Assembly (NCBI GenBank): GCA_029204225.1
Contig: CM055092.1
Location: 100,840,433-100,904,432, forward strand
Source of the DNA: Diphasiastrum complanatum
Lineage: Eukaryota; Streptophyta; Lycopodiopsida; Lycopodiales; Lycopodiaceae
Reading direction: 5' to 3'
DNA length: 64,000 nucleotides
Below, piece by piece: positions 1 to 11,399 of this stretch (its first letter is position 1; the number at the start of each line of letters is the position of its first letter). Under the pieces are notes generated by a model. It searched no databases. It had not been told where the DNA came from and worked only from the letters and a program-made list of their open reading frames with translations. Both the position numbers and the translations under genes were made by a program.

Positions 1-473
1 GAATAAGTTGGACGAGACAAAATAAAATAAATGGATTCTTGAATGATGCTAATCATCACGGCGGTTCTCAATTTTGCCTTTCAATGTTTGAATGCGTATT
101 TGAATGTTTGCCTTAGTGTACTGTGTGATGGATGTTTGATGATGGATCATGGATAAATCATAGATTACAATGCTAAGTGGACGTTAAAACAGGGGAAGCT
201 AGTTTGTGAAGCTTGAATTGTGTGTCCATTCAACATTGTCATGTGCACTTGTGATTCTGTTGACACTAATTTGGTTTCAGGCTTCAGCTTTCTACAAGCA
301 ATAGTGAACTTTAGAATGTATGTATTCATTAACAATCTAATATCTATAAGATTTTAAAGACATTTTGACCATAATATGCATTTTTTCATCACTTTTTTTT
401 TATCAGCGGTATTCATTCTAGATATTACTACAGCTACTGTTCCATCTGATCGGGCCTGAATATTTGATTAGAC
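1..473. other. Unassigned AT-rich DNA
   Basis: I see no credible coding frame, RNA gene or LTR end here. The last 8 bases (466-473, GATTAGAC) are the left target-site copy of the hAT-like element that follows. Confidence 0.5.
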
Positions 474-1039
474 CAGAGTTGCAAATTCCGTTCCGGAACG
501 CGATCCGGGAAATCCAATTAGGGTTTCTCGGAACACAATTTTGTTTTTTTGTTTTTTTTGGGTGCCAAAAGGGTATCAGATTAAGGGTGTTTTCAAGAGC
601 AATTCACTTATCTAGTTTGCTCCGAGTTCCAAGAGGAGTACGGTCCAATTTTGGGCCATTAAGTGATCTTTATTGAACATCTCTATTTCTGTATTATGTG
701 AAATGAAATCACATGGAACCTTATTAAATGCCAGCAAACTGACAAAAAATTATGAAGCATAAGCACACATCTCAGAAGCATAAAGCACAAGCATCCCTTT
801 CGAACGGTCGTTGTGTGTGTGAGTTCTCTGTGTCGGGAGTCTTTAATCTTCTTTCATATGCCATTTGTAACAGAGTTTATAGTTGTTTCAACTCCAATCT
901 TGGATTGTAATCATTCCATCATGTCCACCATCCAAGTACTATTAAATATCAAAAAAAAAACTGGCCATTAGTCTTTTTTTTCACAAAAAAAAATAAATTT
1001 CGCGATCTGGGTCGCGGATCGCGATCCGCTGCAACTCTG
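474..1039. mobile_element. Non-autonomous hAT-like element (MITE), 566 bp
   Basis: The ends are inverted: CAGAGTTGCA at 474-483 and TGCAACTCTG at 1030-1039. Both sides carry the same 8-bp direct repeat GATTAGAC (466-473 and 1040-1047), the length made by hAT transposases. Just inside each end are GC-rich palindromic motifs (GTTCCGGAAC on the left, GGATCGCGATCC on the right) unlike the AT-rich interior, as expected for subterminal transposase sites. There is no transposase frame; a 70-codon frame at 464-676 begins outside the element and is fortuitous. The TIR shares GTTGCA with the large hAT element at 42886-48470, but the two are different families. Confidence 0.88.
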
Positions 1040-1047
1040 GATTAGAC

Positions 1048-2151
1048 TATCACTAAGTGATTTTTATCACCTATCCAACAGACTTGAGATAGCAACGTAT
1101 CGCTACGCCTTCTACATGTGCTTCGTCTAGTTCTTACATGGATATGATTCTTCTAGATTAGATCAGATTGATGAGCACATAATTTCCATGAAACATCTGT
1201 ACAGGAGCAGCACATTTCATTTGCATCGATGCTGATTGAAATATGGGACCTCATCAGGCAGTTGATTCCTCATTATTACAAGGGGTTATGTTTCTAACCT
1301 AAGTATTATTCTATCTGAGGTGCTGTCCGTTCTGTTTCTGCTTTTGTTCCAGTTTCTCTTCCAGTTGCACATCTAAATTATGCTTTAGATCATCTCGAAA
1401 TGTGAAATTGGAGTTGTTTGTTGAATAGGTTCATATGCCAACTGCATCCAAGATTTACTTGGTACAGTTGCTTTATGAAAACCATCAAAAGCGCAACTCC
1501 AATAAGGCAGATTGTTCAATATTCTGGAGTTCCAGCAGTTCCACATCACATATGAGTCTGCTCTTATTGTACAGTAGCTTATTTTTTTGACATTTACACT
1601 ATAAAAATTTCAAGGGGAAGCAAAAAAAATTACGAAAAAGTAAAAAAGCAAAAAAAAATAAAATTGCATTCCAGAAAACCCTAACCCTAAATTCCAGAAC
1701 ACCTTCTGGAACTCATAATACAATTATGATTCGGAAAAATACTTTTCCCACTTCAATTTGAATTTCCTACACTTGGGCTTAAATAGTGAGAAATGTGACG
1801 TTAACTCTACCTTAATTATACTCTCTACTGGACAACACTTTTGGGCATGCAATTATCTGAAAATGAGACTCAAATTTGCACTTATGAGAAATTTGAGAGA
1901 ACATTTTTTCGGTTTATATTTAAATTTTCTTCAGTTATTGCTCATTTTGGATATTAAAAAGCTACGTAATTCTCTAGGTTTTCAGACACTAATGTGCCCA
2001 AACCATTTTGAAAAAGAAAAAGAAAAATCAACCCTAGTTGTTGAACCAGCCGTAATTGAGTTCAAAATTTGACAAACAGTAGCTGGTTATTAGTGGTATG
2101 AAAGAGCAAAACTAGAAACTTTATGAAATAAAAAATTGGAACCTTAAATTT
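1048..2151. other. Unassigned DNA
   Basis: AT-rich sequence with no recognisable protein. A 104-codon frame at 1758-2072 has ordinary noncoding composition and no motif. Two plant-telomere-like CCCTAA units near 1680 are too few to call a telomeric repeat. Confidence 0.4.
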
Positions 2152-2379
2152 CGATTGTAGAGTGGTGCAAGTGTCATCGGTGGCATTGGAAGTTCTTTGT
2201 CTCTCCCAACTGGAGGTGATGTAGAAGCCAAAGCTTGTGTTGAACATGAGGGATTTTCTCCCAAAGAGTTGTGTAATTCTCCCAAGTTTGGGCCTGATCT
2301 AATTGTTGGCCCAAAAACACCCCATCTTGATGGTTTGCGAGGATTCTCCAAGATGGCATTTACATTCTGCCTAAGTTGA
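2152..2379 (+). other. Possible exon-like patch of unknown origin
   Basis: A splice-acceptor-like GATTGTAG ends just before 2160 and is followed by an open frame to a stop at 2377-2379. The translation is Gly/Pro/Lys containing and includes VGPKTPHLDG. The reverse strand is also open over part of this stretch, so coding is not proven. I do not recognise a family. It could be a relic host exon or chance. Confidence 0.2.
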
Positions 2380-2399
2380 ATCAAACGAGCACCATTCTG

Positions 2400-2891
2400 C
2401 ACTTACATTGACGGCTGGTTTCAATTGCATCATGCATACAAATTGTAAATGGTTTTCCATCAAATGCAATCAAATTGTGACTTGCCACATAATGGCATCT
2501 ATAAAGAGACTGACAAGAAGGTCCATCATATGCAACATTATTGAAGTGCAAAAAAGACAACTTCATTGTTATGAAATGAATCACATATATTGATATCAAT
2601 GAAGAACAACGGCTATAGCCCTACAAGCAGTAGCCAAGCATAGACAAGATCTCCCACGAAGAGCCCAAGCAATACCTGTTAGAAGAGAAGCAATCCAATA
2701 ATCTACCTAATGACTAAATGATAGCCCTATATATATTATATACTATCTAGAAACCTTCTAGTGGTTAGGGCAGATTAGGGTACTTGGGGCCTATAGGAAA
2801 TGCCCTTAATGGAAACTAGCCCAAGGCCTTAAGGTATGCTGATTAGAGCAACTAGCGATTAGGGTTAGGGGAGGAGGATGAGTCCATAACA
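2400..2891 (-). repeat. Probable LTR fragment, minus orientation
   Basis: On the minus strand a purine run (GCAAGGAG) is followed directly by TGTTATGGACTC, which looks like a polypurine tract and LTR start at 2891. A TATA-rich stretch (2735-2750) lies within, and the sequence is rich in short direct repeats. The other LTR end and the matching LTR are not visible, so the left limit is a guess. Confidence 0.35.
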
Positions 2892-3239
2892 CTCCTTGCA
2901 TTACAAAATATTGCCCTCAATTTTGGGCTCAAAAAAAATACTAAACCCTAAAACCTAGAAGAAAGGCCCCCAAATAATCGGTGTGGAAATACCCAATTGT
3001 GAACAAATGGGAAAATAGAACTATCAAAAGATGCATGCACCAATGGAGATATTGAAGGAAAGAACATAAGTCATCACAACAAGTATTGCAAAAGCAAAAC
3101 ACAAAATCCACAAAGCATAATACATCAACAATGAATCATGCTATAAATGTACCTCTAATGTAATGGACAACATGATATTATTGAAATGTACGCGTTCTAA
3201 CTCTAAAATAAAAAGAGATAGTAGCAATCTGTATCCATA
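2892..3239. other. Unassigned, perhaps internal end of a minus-strand retroelement
   Basis: A-rich DNA without a credible frame. It may be the 3' untranslated internal part of the element whose LTR starts at 2891. Confidence 0.3.
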
Positions 3240-3738
3240 TCGGGCCAAAGGTGCTAGACCTCTTTTTGCTAGCTGGATCTCTGCCAGAACTATTTATTGC
3301 TGAGCTGGAATCAAAGAGGTTGTCTATTGTTCGTTGTCTGACAGATCCAAACTGCTGTTTCAGACCTGAGATCACTGCTATTAAAATATGTTCGTTGCTG
3401 CAGATCTGTCTACTATAGTATCTGATTGTTGGAGACAGGTTGATCGCTGCTGGATTGGTCACTACTATACATGATTGCTGATCTACAGACCTGCTGACTA
3501 ATCGATTGATGTCTGTTTGCTGAGACAGATCTGATCTGTTCACTGAAATCAGATCTGATCTAATTGCTAGACTGTTTTTACTAAGACATGAAGTAGTTTT
3601 CTGAAGCAGATCGCTACACTGTCTGAAAGAAGACCTGGATCTGAGCTGAACCTAGTTTCTGAGACAAAAATAGCTGAAGTTTGGCAATATAATGATTGCT
3701 GAAAAATCAGGCTGTTGGAACTGTTAAACATAAGTACA

Positions 3739-5333
3739 ATGGCAGGATTGAATGATGTTGTGTTGCCAAAGTCTAGTGGAACGAACTACTCAGGAAGCAA
3801 CATGATATGGAGAAGAATCAATCAAAACGATCAAAAGATGGAAGGAAAGTAGTTCGAAACTGCTTTGTTTGTGGAAAATCAGGGTATTATGCAAAGGAGT
3901 GATGGCACAACAAGTTCAAGAAGAAGCTGAATTTTGCTGAAGAAGAAGAAGCATCTAATGCAAAATTAAGTGCTTTGGTTCTTGAAGACTATGAGTTTGT
4001 TTCGGCATCGACATCTTCTGGTGGTGGTTTCTCGAAGGAAGAAGATTGTTGGTTTATTGATTCACGAGCTTCGAAGCATATGACACCTAGACGAGACTGG
4101 CTATCTAATTTTCAAAAATTAGATGATAGGTTAAATGTGAAGTAGGGAAATAATTACACATATAATATAAAAGGAGTTGGAGAAGTACAGGTTCAACTAC
4201 CTTTAGGGAATATTGGAGACATAAAGGACGTGCGTTATGTACTAGGAATCAAGAAAAACTTACTCTCAGTATCAGCTATTGCGAAGCAACACATGGTGGT
4301 GCAGTTTGATGAAGAGCGGTGTCTCATCAAGAGGAAGGATAATGAAGTAGTAGCTGAGGGCATACTTGCAGTACGATTGTACAAACTTCAGGCTCAGGTG
4401 GTGGATCATCATGTAAGTGCTGCGGATATTCGATCAGTGAGTAAGTTATGGCACGAAAGGTTCGGACATCTGAAATACAAAAGTCTACAAGTCTTGAGGA
4501 AGTACAACATGGTTACAAGTTTACCTCAAGTTGTTTCTGATCACAAGATTTGTGAAGGCTGTGTCTTAGGCAAGCATGAAATGAAGAAATTTTTGCCCAG
4601 TACATTCAAGGCGAAAAATGTTCTAGAACTTGTTCATATAGATTTGTGTGGTCCTATGAAAACTCAGTCTTATGGGGGAGCAAGCTACTTCATGGTGTTT
4701 GTGGATGACTATTCTAGGAAGACATGGATCTATCTTCTCAAGAATACGGGTGAAGTGTTCAAGTATTTCACATGGTTTAAGACACAAGTGGAGAACAAAA
4801 CATATAGACAAATCAAGATACTCCGCTTGGACAAACGGGGAGAGTATATTTCTACGGAATTTCAGGTGTTTTGTGAGGATTATCGTATAAAGAGACAATT
4901 TGCGAACATGGACATGCCTCAACAAAATGGAGCTGCGGAAAGAAAGAACCGGTCTATAGTGGAAACTGCGAGGAGTATGCCCAAGAGTAAGAATCTTCCA
5001 AATATGTTTTGGGGTGAAGTAGTTAAGACGACAATTTATCTTTTGAATTGAAGTCCTACAAAGGTTGTAGAGAATCAGACTCCAGAGGAAGCTTACACAG
5101 GTCAAAAACCAGATGTAAGTCATTTGAGAGTGTTTGGTAGTATTGCTTATGCTCACAAAACTAAAGATTCTAGGAGCAAGTTGGATCCTAAGGCGACCAA
5201 GTGTTTATTCCTTGGATATGATAGTCAAGAGAAGGGATATAGGTTGGAGGAATCTCTATATTGTGTGACAAGTTATTATAGGAGCCTGAATCGACACATG
5301 TATCGCCTACGCCAATTCAAGTACCTAGAGTGA
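3739..5333 (+). pseudogene. Copia A gag-protease-integrase remnant
   Basis: Gag starts at an ATG at 3739 (MAGLNDVVLPKS), but most of gag is deleted: after about 50 bases the sequence jumps to the zinc-knuckle region (CFVCGKSG, 3861-3905). The knuckle has Tyr for His and a TGA at 3900-3902 where the last Cys is expected; copia J has the same TGA. The protease site reads DSRAS (about 4058-4072) where J keeps DSGAS, so the catalytic loop is broken. The pre-integrase domain (LWHERFGH) and integrase core follow with recognisable Asp, Asp and Glu positions (IDLCGP, RLDKRGEY, NGAAERK). A stop falls at 5049-5051, and the integrase end continues in another frame at 5124-5333. Confidence 0.85.
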
Positions 5334-6755
5334 CCTTGGTTGAGAAAGGAAAGAGGAAGGAGAGATCAAGTATATGGGATGCTTATTCACCTCCTACTTC
5401 ACGAGGCAGGAAGCATCCTACATCAAAAGCTAGAAGATTGCCTAGATGGTACTATCAAACTAACGAGGATAGTGTCATTATGGAATAGGGAGAGTCCCAT
5501 ACGCATGGAACTAGGAGATCAACTAGGCTTGAAAAGCAACATGAAGATCCGGATCAACAAGAGGATCGACAGGAGGATCATCATGAAGATGGGGATGTAC
5601 ATTTTGCATATATGGCCACAATATTGGAAACCAAGGATCCATCTACTTTCAGAGAGGCTGAAAAAGAGGATATTTGGAGGAAAGCTATGGATGAGGAGTA
5701 CGACTCAATCATAAAGAACAAGACTTGGAGAGTTGTTCGATTACCTACAGGTAAAAAGGGCATTGGATGCAAGTGGGTCTATAGAACTACGTACAAATCA
5801 GATGGTTCTATAGATAAACATAAGAAAAAAATGGTGGCAAAAGGTTATGCTCAACAGGAAGGGATTGACTATGAAGAAACTTTGCACCAGTTGCTAAGTC
5901 TACTACTATGAGGATGGTTTTATCATTGACAGCTCAGTTTGGATGGGATATTCAACAAATGGATGTGAAGAGTGCATTCCTAAATGGATTTCTAGAGGAG
6001 GAAGTCTACATGGAGCAGCCAGAAGGATACATAGTAGCAGGACATGAAGACAAGGTTTGCAAGTTGGAAAAGGCACTATATGGAGGAGTAGTAATTCGGA
6101 GCATACACTTTATGTTTTGATCAGGGATGGTCATATTGTAATTGTATTGATGTACGTGGATGACCTTGTTATTACATGATCAGATCATAGTATGTATCAA
6201 AAAAGATCTCTCATTGGAGTTTGACATGAAAGATCTTGGTTCACTACAATATTTTCTTGGTGCTCATGAACTTCTTAAAAAGTTCAGTATGTCAGAGTGC
6301 AAGCCTATTTCTATACCGTATGATAGTGGATGTAAGCTTACTAAAGCTGAGGAGGATCAGGATGTAGATGAGACGTTATGTAGAAAGCTTGTTGGAACAT
6401 TAAACTATCTAACTACTACGAGACTAGATATTGCTTATGCTGTGAATATGGTTAGTCAGTTTATGGCTAAGCCTAAGCAGAGTCATTGGAGAGCTGCTAA
6501 GCGGATACTCAGATATATCCAGGGTAAGATCTACTACAGTTATGTTTTTAGTCTTGATTCTAGTGCTATCTCTTGGGATTCAAAGAAGCAGAGCATACTA
6601 TCCCATTATCATCTAGAGAGGCAAAATACTAAGCTACTACGAGTGCGGCAAGTGAAGCAATATGGTGATGAAGGATTCTACATGATCTGCATATGGTACA
6701 AGATTCACCTACAAAGATGATGACAATCCATAATAGCATTAGGATAGCAAGGTGG
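5334..6755 (+). pseudogene. Copia A reverse transcriptase-RNase H remnant
   Basis: The linker to about 5610 is frameshifted. RT begins near 5612 (DPSTFREAEKEDIW) and runs through CKWVYRT and [12 protein letters not shown]. It changes frame at about 5908 ([18 protein letters not shown]) and is broken again after EKALYGG. A YVDDLVIT-like catalytic motif is present near 6150-6175, followed by a stop. RNase H-connection sequence (SMSECKPIS, RKLVGTLNYLTT, HWRAAKRILRYIQG) runs to about 6530, and RNase H proper is shifted out of frame before the end. This copy cannot encode enzyme. Confidence 0.85.
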
Positions 6756-6760
6756 GTGTG

Positions 6761-7188
6761 GCTGCTGTGGTTATGTCTGCTGGGTGCTGATGCAATCGCT
6801 CACCTGCATCTATCTTTTCTTTGAAGATGATGCATATGGAGAAGAGCTCATATCGCCTGCATCTCTGTTCTTTAATGATGTTGTTGAAGAATATGGAGAA
6901 TAGCATATACCAACAATGCCCAAAGTGCTGAGCTTCTTTTTGTTAGTCTGGCAGGCAATTTCAGAAGCAATAATTTCAAGCAAATTCAATATTTGACTTT
7001 TTATCACAATTCAATTCTTAAGAGATGAATAGTTAATAAAAAGTTCGCACATAGTACATGAAAAGTTTAATGGAATGTGGAGGTGAACAATCAAACGACG
7101 TGCGAGCTGCCACATAAAACATGCACATCTTGCCCGATGTGCATCAATAATGTGGCGACTCGTTATTGGTTGTGGCCAATGGGAGGGC
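6761..7188. other. Unassigned DNA
   Basis: No frame or repeat family recognised. GATGATGCA-type words recur at 6785-6890. Confidence 0.4.
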
Positions 7189-7270
7189 CATTACCATAAA
7201 TAATCAGAGACTCGGTTAGAGAGTGGCGGAGTCCACGAGTTGCCTAACGACTCGATTATTTATGGTAATG
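7189..7270. repeat. 17-bp perfect inverted repeat (hairpin)
   Basis: CATTACCATAAATAATC at 7189-7205 is the exact reverse complement of 7254-7270. The 48-bp loop continues the pairing imperfectly (GACTCGGTTAG against CCTAACGACTC). It could be the core of a foldback MITE or a transcribed hairpin. No target duplication was found. Confidence 0.75.
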
Positions 7271-7700
7271 AAGGGCGAATACTTAAAGGTGCCAACCATT
7301 AGTTAGCTGATGAATGTAGTGACCCACAAACCCCATTATCTTTAATGGGTTTCAATTAATTAATTGTTATCACTAACAGTTGTAGTGTAATAGTGGTAGC
7401 TATTTAAATGGACCAAATGAAGGCCTTTAACTAATGGGTGGCACTTTTTGTACATTTTTCTTGAATAATTTGGAGGTTGACTCATAAAAAAACATGATTT
7501 TGGGCTGAAATTAGGTTGTTTACAAATAATAAAAGATTATATTTTTTCATGTCAAAGTCCCAAAACAAATGTTATTGCATTTACTTTGTATTAGTAGCAT
7601 GTTGGCATGTGGCACCCAAATAAGCTATAGCTCTAAACCAGCATTTTGTCTCGTATAACGAGACCATCACATCAAGTAAGCTATTATGTGGCCTTATAGG
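7271..7700. other. Unassigned AT-rich DNA
   Basis: No coding frame or recognised element. A short local palindrome (CCCATTATCTTTAATGGG, 7332-7349) is present. Confidence 0.4.
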
Positions 7701-9049
7701 TGTTGGATTTCTATCCTCTCCTAATCTCTCAACTGATCTAGATCCATTCATTTGCTATAAATACTTGTATAGTCGCATACTCTGCAAAAATACATGTGTT
7801 TTCGAACAGTCTGCAAAAATACACAAAAATGGCAAATAGGTATCAGCTCGACAAACCTCGAATCAACAATCGTCGAATCTGCTTCAATCGACATCTATCG
7901 AACTCGTCGAAGGCACTCGAATCGACAGTTGTTGACCCTATTCGAATTGACAATTGTCGAGCCTATTGTCGAAGTTGTTATTGAGTCCACTATCAACTAT
8001 AGATTTGATTGTTGACTGTCGATTCGACCATCTATCTTCACGACTCCAAGATTTTCTCAGAATCTCCAACAGAACATTGTATTGCTACCATGTACAAATA
8101 TTCAATAGCACATTAGTATAAAAGTTAATCAATCAATCTATGAATCGATCAAACATTCAATCAGAGCGCAACTACTTGATCTTTTGAAGATCACACATCC
8201 GAATGCACTCAGACTGTACACACGCTTTCGACTTAATCGAATCGTTTCAATAAACAGAGTCATGTCAATGTCGTGTCGATTTCTTTTCGTCAGTTTTGTC
8301 TAATTCATTACATGTAGATAGCATAATTCGTAGATTGAATTGTCATTGTGACTTATTGTAAATGTTGATTGTAATGCTCTAGAACCAACTTGCTTGATTT
8401 ATTCACGTTTTCAAGGTATTCAATGAAATCGTTCATATTAATCATTGCAATTTCAAAGCTCTGATCAAGTAGAGCTATCATCAACTTATTAACAGTCATT
8501 CTTGTAGTTGTACTACTATCATGTATAAATATTCAATAGCACACCAGTATAAAGGTTCCTCAATCAATCTATGAATCGATCAAACATCCAAATATAGCGC
8601 AACTATTCAATCTTTCTCTATGTTTTCAGAGTATTGTTTCAAGAAGATCATGCATCTGAATGCACTCAGTATGTACACACACTTTCGACTTAATTGAATC
8701 ATTTTCAGTAAAGAGAGTCGTGTCTATGTCATGTCGATTGTTTTATCTTCAGTTTTGTCTGATTCATTGCAGGCAGACAATATGATTCATGGGTTGTATT
8801 GTTCTTGTGACTTACAATTAATGTTGATTGTAATGCTCTAGCATCTACTTGCCTAATGTTTCCGCATCTTTAACGATTTTGTGTGTCTCTGGAATCGATT
8901 GCATCGATCCTTGCGACTTCGATGCTCGGATCAAGTAGATCTATCATCGACTTATTGACAGTAGCTCAAATCTGATATACGTAGATTCATGCACTAAGGA
9001 ATCCTTCCACTGATTCCCGACATGGTCCTTATTTTATTTGATACTGACA
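7701..9049 (+). repeat. 5' LTR region of copia B with an internal tandem duplication
   Basis: The block starts with TGTTGGATTTC (7701), has a TATA-like GCTATAAATAC (7755-7765), and ends before a PBS-like site at 9050. Its TCGA-rich middle (7850-8070) recurs at 10460-10650, which I take as the 3' LTR copy. About 430 bp is duplicated in tandem: 8074-8505 and 8506-8970 share AATATTCAATAGCACA, ACATCCGAATGCACTCAG-like and TGTTGATTGTAATGCTCTAG words in the same order. The true LTR end is uncertain because TCCAACA at 8065-8071 could pair with the TGTTGGA start. Confidence 0.55.
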
Positions 9050-9060
9050 TGGTATCACAG
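9050..9060 (+). promoter_or_regulatory. Degenerate tRNA-Met primer binding site of copia B
   Basis: TGGTATCACAG follows ACTGACA. It matches the first 8 bases of the initiator tRNA-Met complement TGGTATCAGAGC and then diverges. Its place between the LTR-like block and gag supports the call. Confidence 0.5.
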
Positions 9061-9168
9061 TATATGTTAGAGAATACTATCATATGTTATCTAAGCGATC
9101 AGTCTAATAGAACGTATAGTGTCAGAACTTTCACGTTTCGATACAAAGTAGACATTTATTGAACTGTT

Positions 9169-10448
9169 TTGAAGTCACACAATCTACTATCTACATACAT
9201 CCATCTCAAATTTTCCAATGGATTCGCAATTGAGTCTGGTCTAATGGTAGACAAGCTACATGGAACAAATTACCATCTATGGAAATTCAAGATGAAAGAA
9301 GTACTAATGGCCAAAAAAACTCAAAGAATTAGTTTCAAGTCTCGAACTAATTCCCATTGTCGATGAGCAAACCATTTCCAAATGGAAGCTTGGGGATGGT
9401 AAGGCTTTTGCCTTAATCACTCTCAGTATTTCAAACACACAGATTGGCCATATTGGACAAGCCCAAACTTCGAAAGAGGCTTGGGACATTTTGAGCACAC
9501 TCTAAGAAGTGAGAGATGTCACTTCAAAACTGCATCTCAGAAATAAATTCTTTTCACTCAGCATGTCAGAAAGTGATTCTATTCATAATCACATAAATTA
9601 ATTCAAGACTCTATTAGAGCAGATGGCGGTAATGGGTTCAGTGATTGAAGATTCAGATGTTGTCATGACCTTATTGTCTAGCTTGCCATCCTCCTATGAA
9701 GATTGGGTGATGATGATTTTGACTCACTCATAAATGACTTTGTCCATAGTTGTAACTATGTTACTGTAGGAGGAGATTCAAAGGAATGGTGCATCCTTGT
9801 CCTCCATTGAAGACTCATAGGCCCTATACACCAAGAAGGACTCAACAAATCAACAGAAGAAAAAGAATAAGACAAAAAATACTACAAAAGGACAAACCAC
9901 GAGATCTGGGACTTTCAAATACTAAAGTTCAACAATAATAACAAGAAACAATTGGATCAACAGGCCAATGCAACTATCGACTCGAAGCATAATGTAGCAT
10001 AATGCCTTCATGGTGAACCATCGCCATGTTGAACAACTTGAGGATGGTTCCTCGATTCTGGAGTGATAGAACACATGACAAGCATCAAGAATACTTCATT
10101 GACTATTTAGCCTACATCACCAAGAAATTCGTTCACCTTCGAGACAACAATTCACACATGATCGAAGGTGAAGATACTATTAGACTGAGTTTTGAGCATG
10201 GGCAATCGAAGCTCATACAAAAAAGTTTTGGATATCCTAAATTTGATGACAAATTTATTGCCAGTCAGCAGAATGACTGATTTAGGACATAAGGTAGAGT
10301 TCGAATCAGATTCATGCAAGATTCTTGATAAATGTAAGAGAGTTTTTGAAACATGAAAGGATATCTCTCTAGGCTTACTCATTGTTACTCTACGATTGAA
10401 TGTGTTTTAAGCAGTTCATTTTTTATGAATAAAGAATTAATTTGGCAT
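9169..10448 (+). pseudogene. Copia B gag with a trace of protease and pre-integrase
   Basis: An open stretch from 9169 contains LHGTNYHLWKFKMKEVL, the signature of copia gag N-terminal regions. Gag continues in other frames with TSKEAWDIL and LSSLPSSYEDW, broken by stops near 9504 and 9600. A Lys/Thr-rich tail follows to about 9900. Near 10050 a WFLDSG...HMT-like string in another frame marks the protease, and ELIWHYRLA at 10431-10460 is the pre-integrase motif. Integrase, RT and RNase H are absent because 3' LTR-like sequence begins right after. The element cannot move on its own. Confidence 0.75.
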
Positions 10449-10910
10449 TATAGACTGGCACCTCAACATCTGTCGACAAACTCATTGAAGACACTCGAAT
10501 TGAGAGTTGTCGACTCTACTGGAATCGACAATTGCCTATTGTAGAAGTTGTTATCAAATCCACTATCAACTATCGATTTGACTATTGACTGTCGATTCGA
10601 ACATCTATTTTCACAACCCTATGATTTCTGCAGAATCTCCAACAGAACAGATTTTGTCCATTAGTGACTGCTAACAACATGTAGTGCCTTAATCCAAGTT
10701 GTAAATCTTATATTAAGCATTCTTGCAATTGTATTGCTACCATGTATAAATATTCAATAGCACATCAGTATAAAGGTTAATCGATCAGACATTCAATTAG
10801 AGCACAACTATTTGATTTTTCTCTCTATATCCAAATTATTGTTTCAAAAAGATAGTGCATCTGAATGCACTCAAACTGTACACACACATTTCTCAAAATC
10901 TGAATTTCTT
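10449..10910 (+). repeat. 3' LTR-like fragment of copia B
   Basis: The same ordered motifs as 7850-8200 are seen (CACTATCAACTAT, GACTGTCGATTCGA, CAGAATCTCCAACAGAACA, AATATTCAATAGCACA, GAATGCACTCA) with extra spacer at 10650-10725. Homology stops near 10900. No target duplication was found. Confidence 0.55.
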
Positions 10911-11204
10911 AAGAGAGTGAGAGCAATTCAAGAAGTAGAGATATAATTTAATCTGTAATCAACATAGTAGGATCACATCATATAACGCGACACTACTGTG
11001 AACCATTTTCAGACATAGAGTGGCAGATTAGCCACGACCTAGGAAGTATATGTTGACGTCATGCCATTAGATCAGATCTCTGTACTTCTGGGTACTTGCA
11101 TGATCTCAGCTGGTACTCTTTGGAGCGTGAGGGCAAAATAGGTTTCATTTTGCTCGTATCCCTTTCTCTCGTACTAGACCGCAAAGGAATCTCGTTCCCG
11201 AATC

Positions 11205-11320
11205 TTTCGTGTTCGCGAATCGTTCGTCTTTGTCTCCGTTGACTTTCGTGTTCGCAAACCATTCGTCTTCGTCTCCTTTGACTTTCGTGTTCGCGAAACT
11301 CTTCGTGTTTTGTGTCTCCA
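11205..11320. repeat. 39-bp tandem repeat, about three units
   Basis: Units at 11205-11243, 11244-11282 and 11283 to about 11320 each begin TTTCGTGTTCGC and end with GTCTCC. The minus strand is open across it, giving an Arg-rich repetitive peptide (EHESQRRRRR), which is a side effect of the repeat. Words after it (GGCTTTG-AGTTAGAAAC-TTTCTTC, 11370-11400) resemble 36865-36895, so this may be an LTR fragment of the family near 36 kb. Confidence 0.6.
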
Positions 11321-11399
11321 GATTTCGAGTTTGCGAACATCTTTGTCAGGTTGAGGGCTGAAAATAACAAGGCTTTGTAGTTAGAAACATTTCGTTTCT

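Larger units (their letters stand above)
3240..6760 (+). mobile_element. Ty1/copia retrotransposon A, degenerate, LTRs missing
   Basis: Domain order is leader, gag remnant, protease, integrase, RT, RNase H, which is copia order. The leader (about 3240-3738) is rich in GCTGATCTG-like words, like the leader of copia J (62900-63530, minus strand), and the coding parts also match J, so A and J are one family. No PBS or LTR is seen at the left. At the right, homology fades in RNase H near 6755 with no polypurine tract or LTR. Multiple frameshifts and stops make it inactive. Confidence 0.85.

Noticed and set aside
464-676. 70-codon frame at the left of the window
   Set aside because: It begins in the target site and ends inside the hAT MITE, with no protein motif.
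1676-1692. Telomere-like CCCTAACCCTAAA
   Set aside because: Only about two units; not an array.
4623-5156. 177-codon minus-strand frame
   Set aside because: It is antisense to copia A integrase, whose catalytic motifs are clear on the plus strand.
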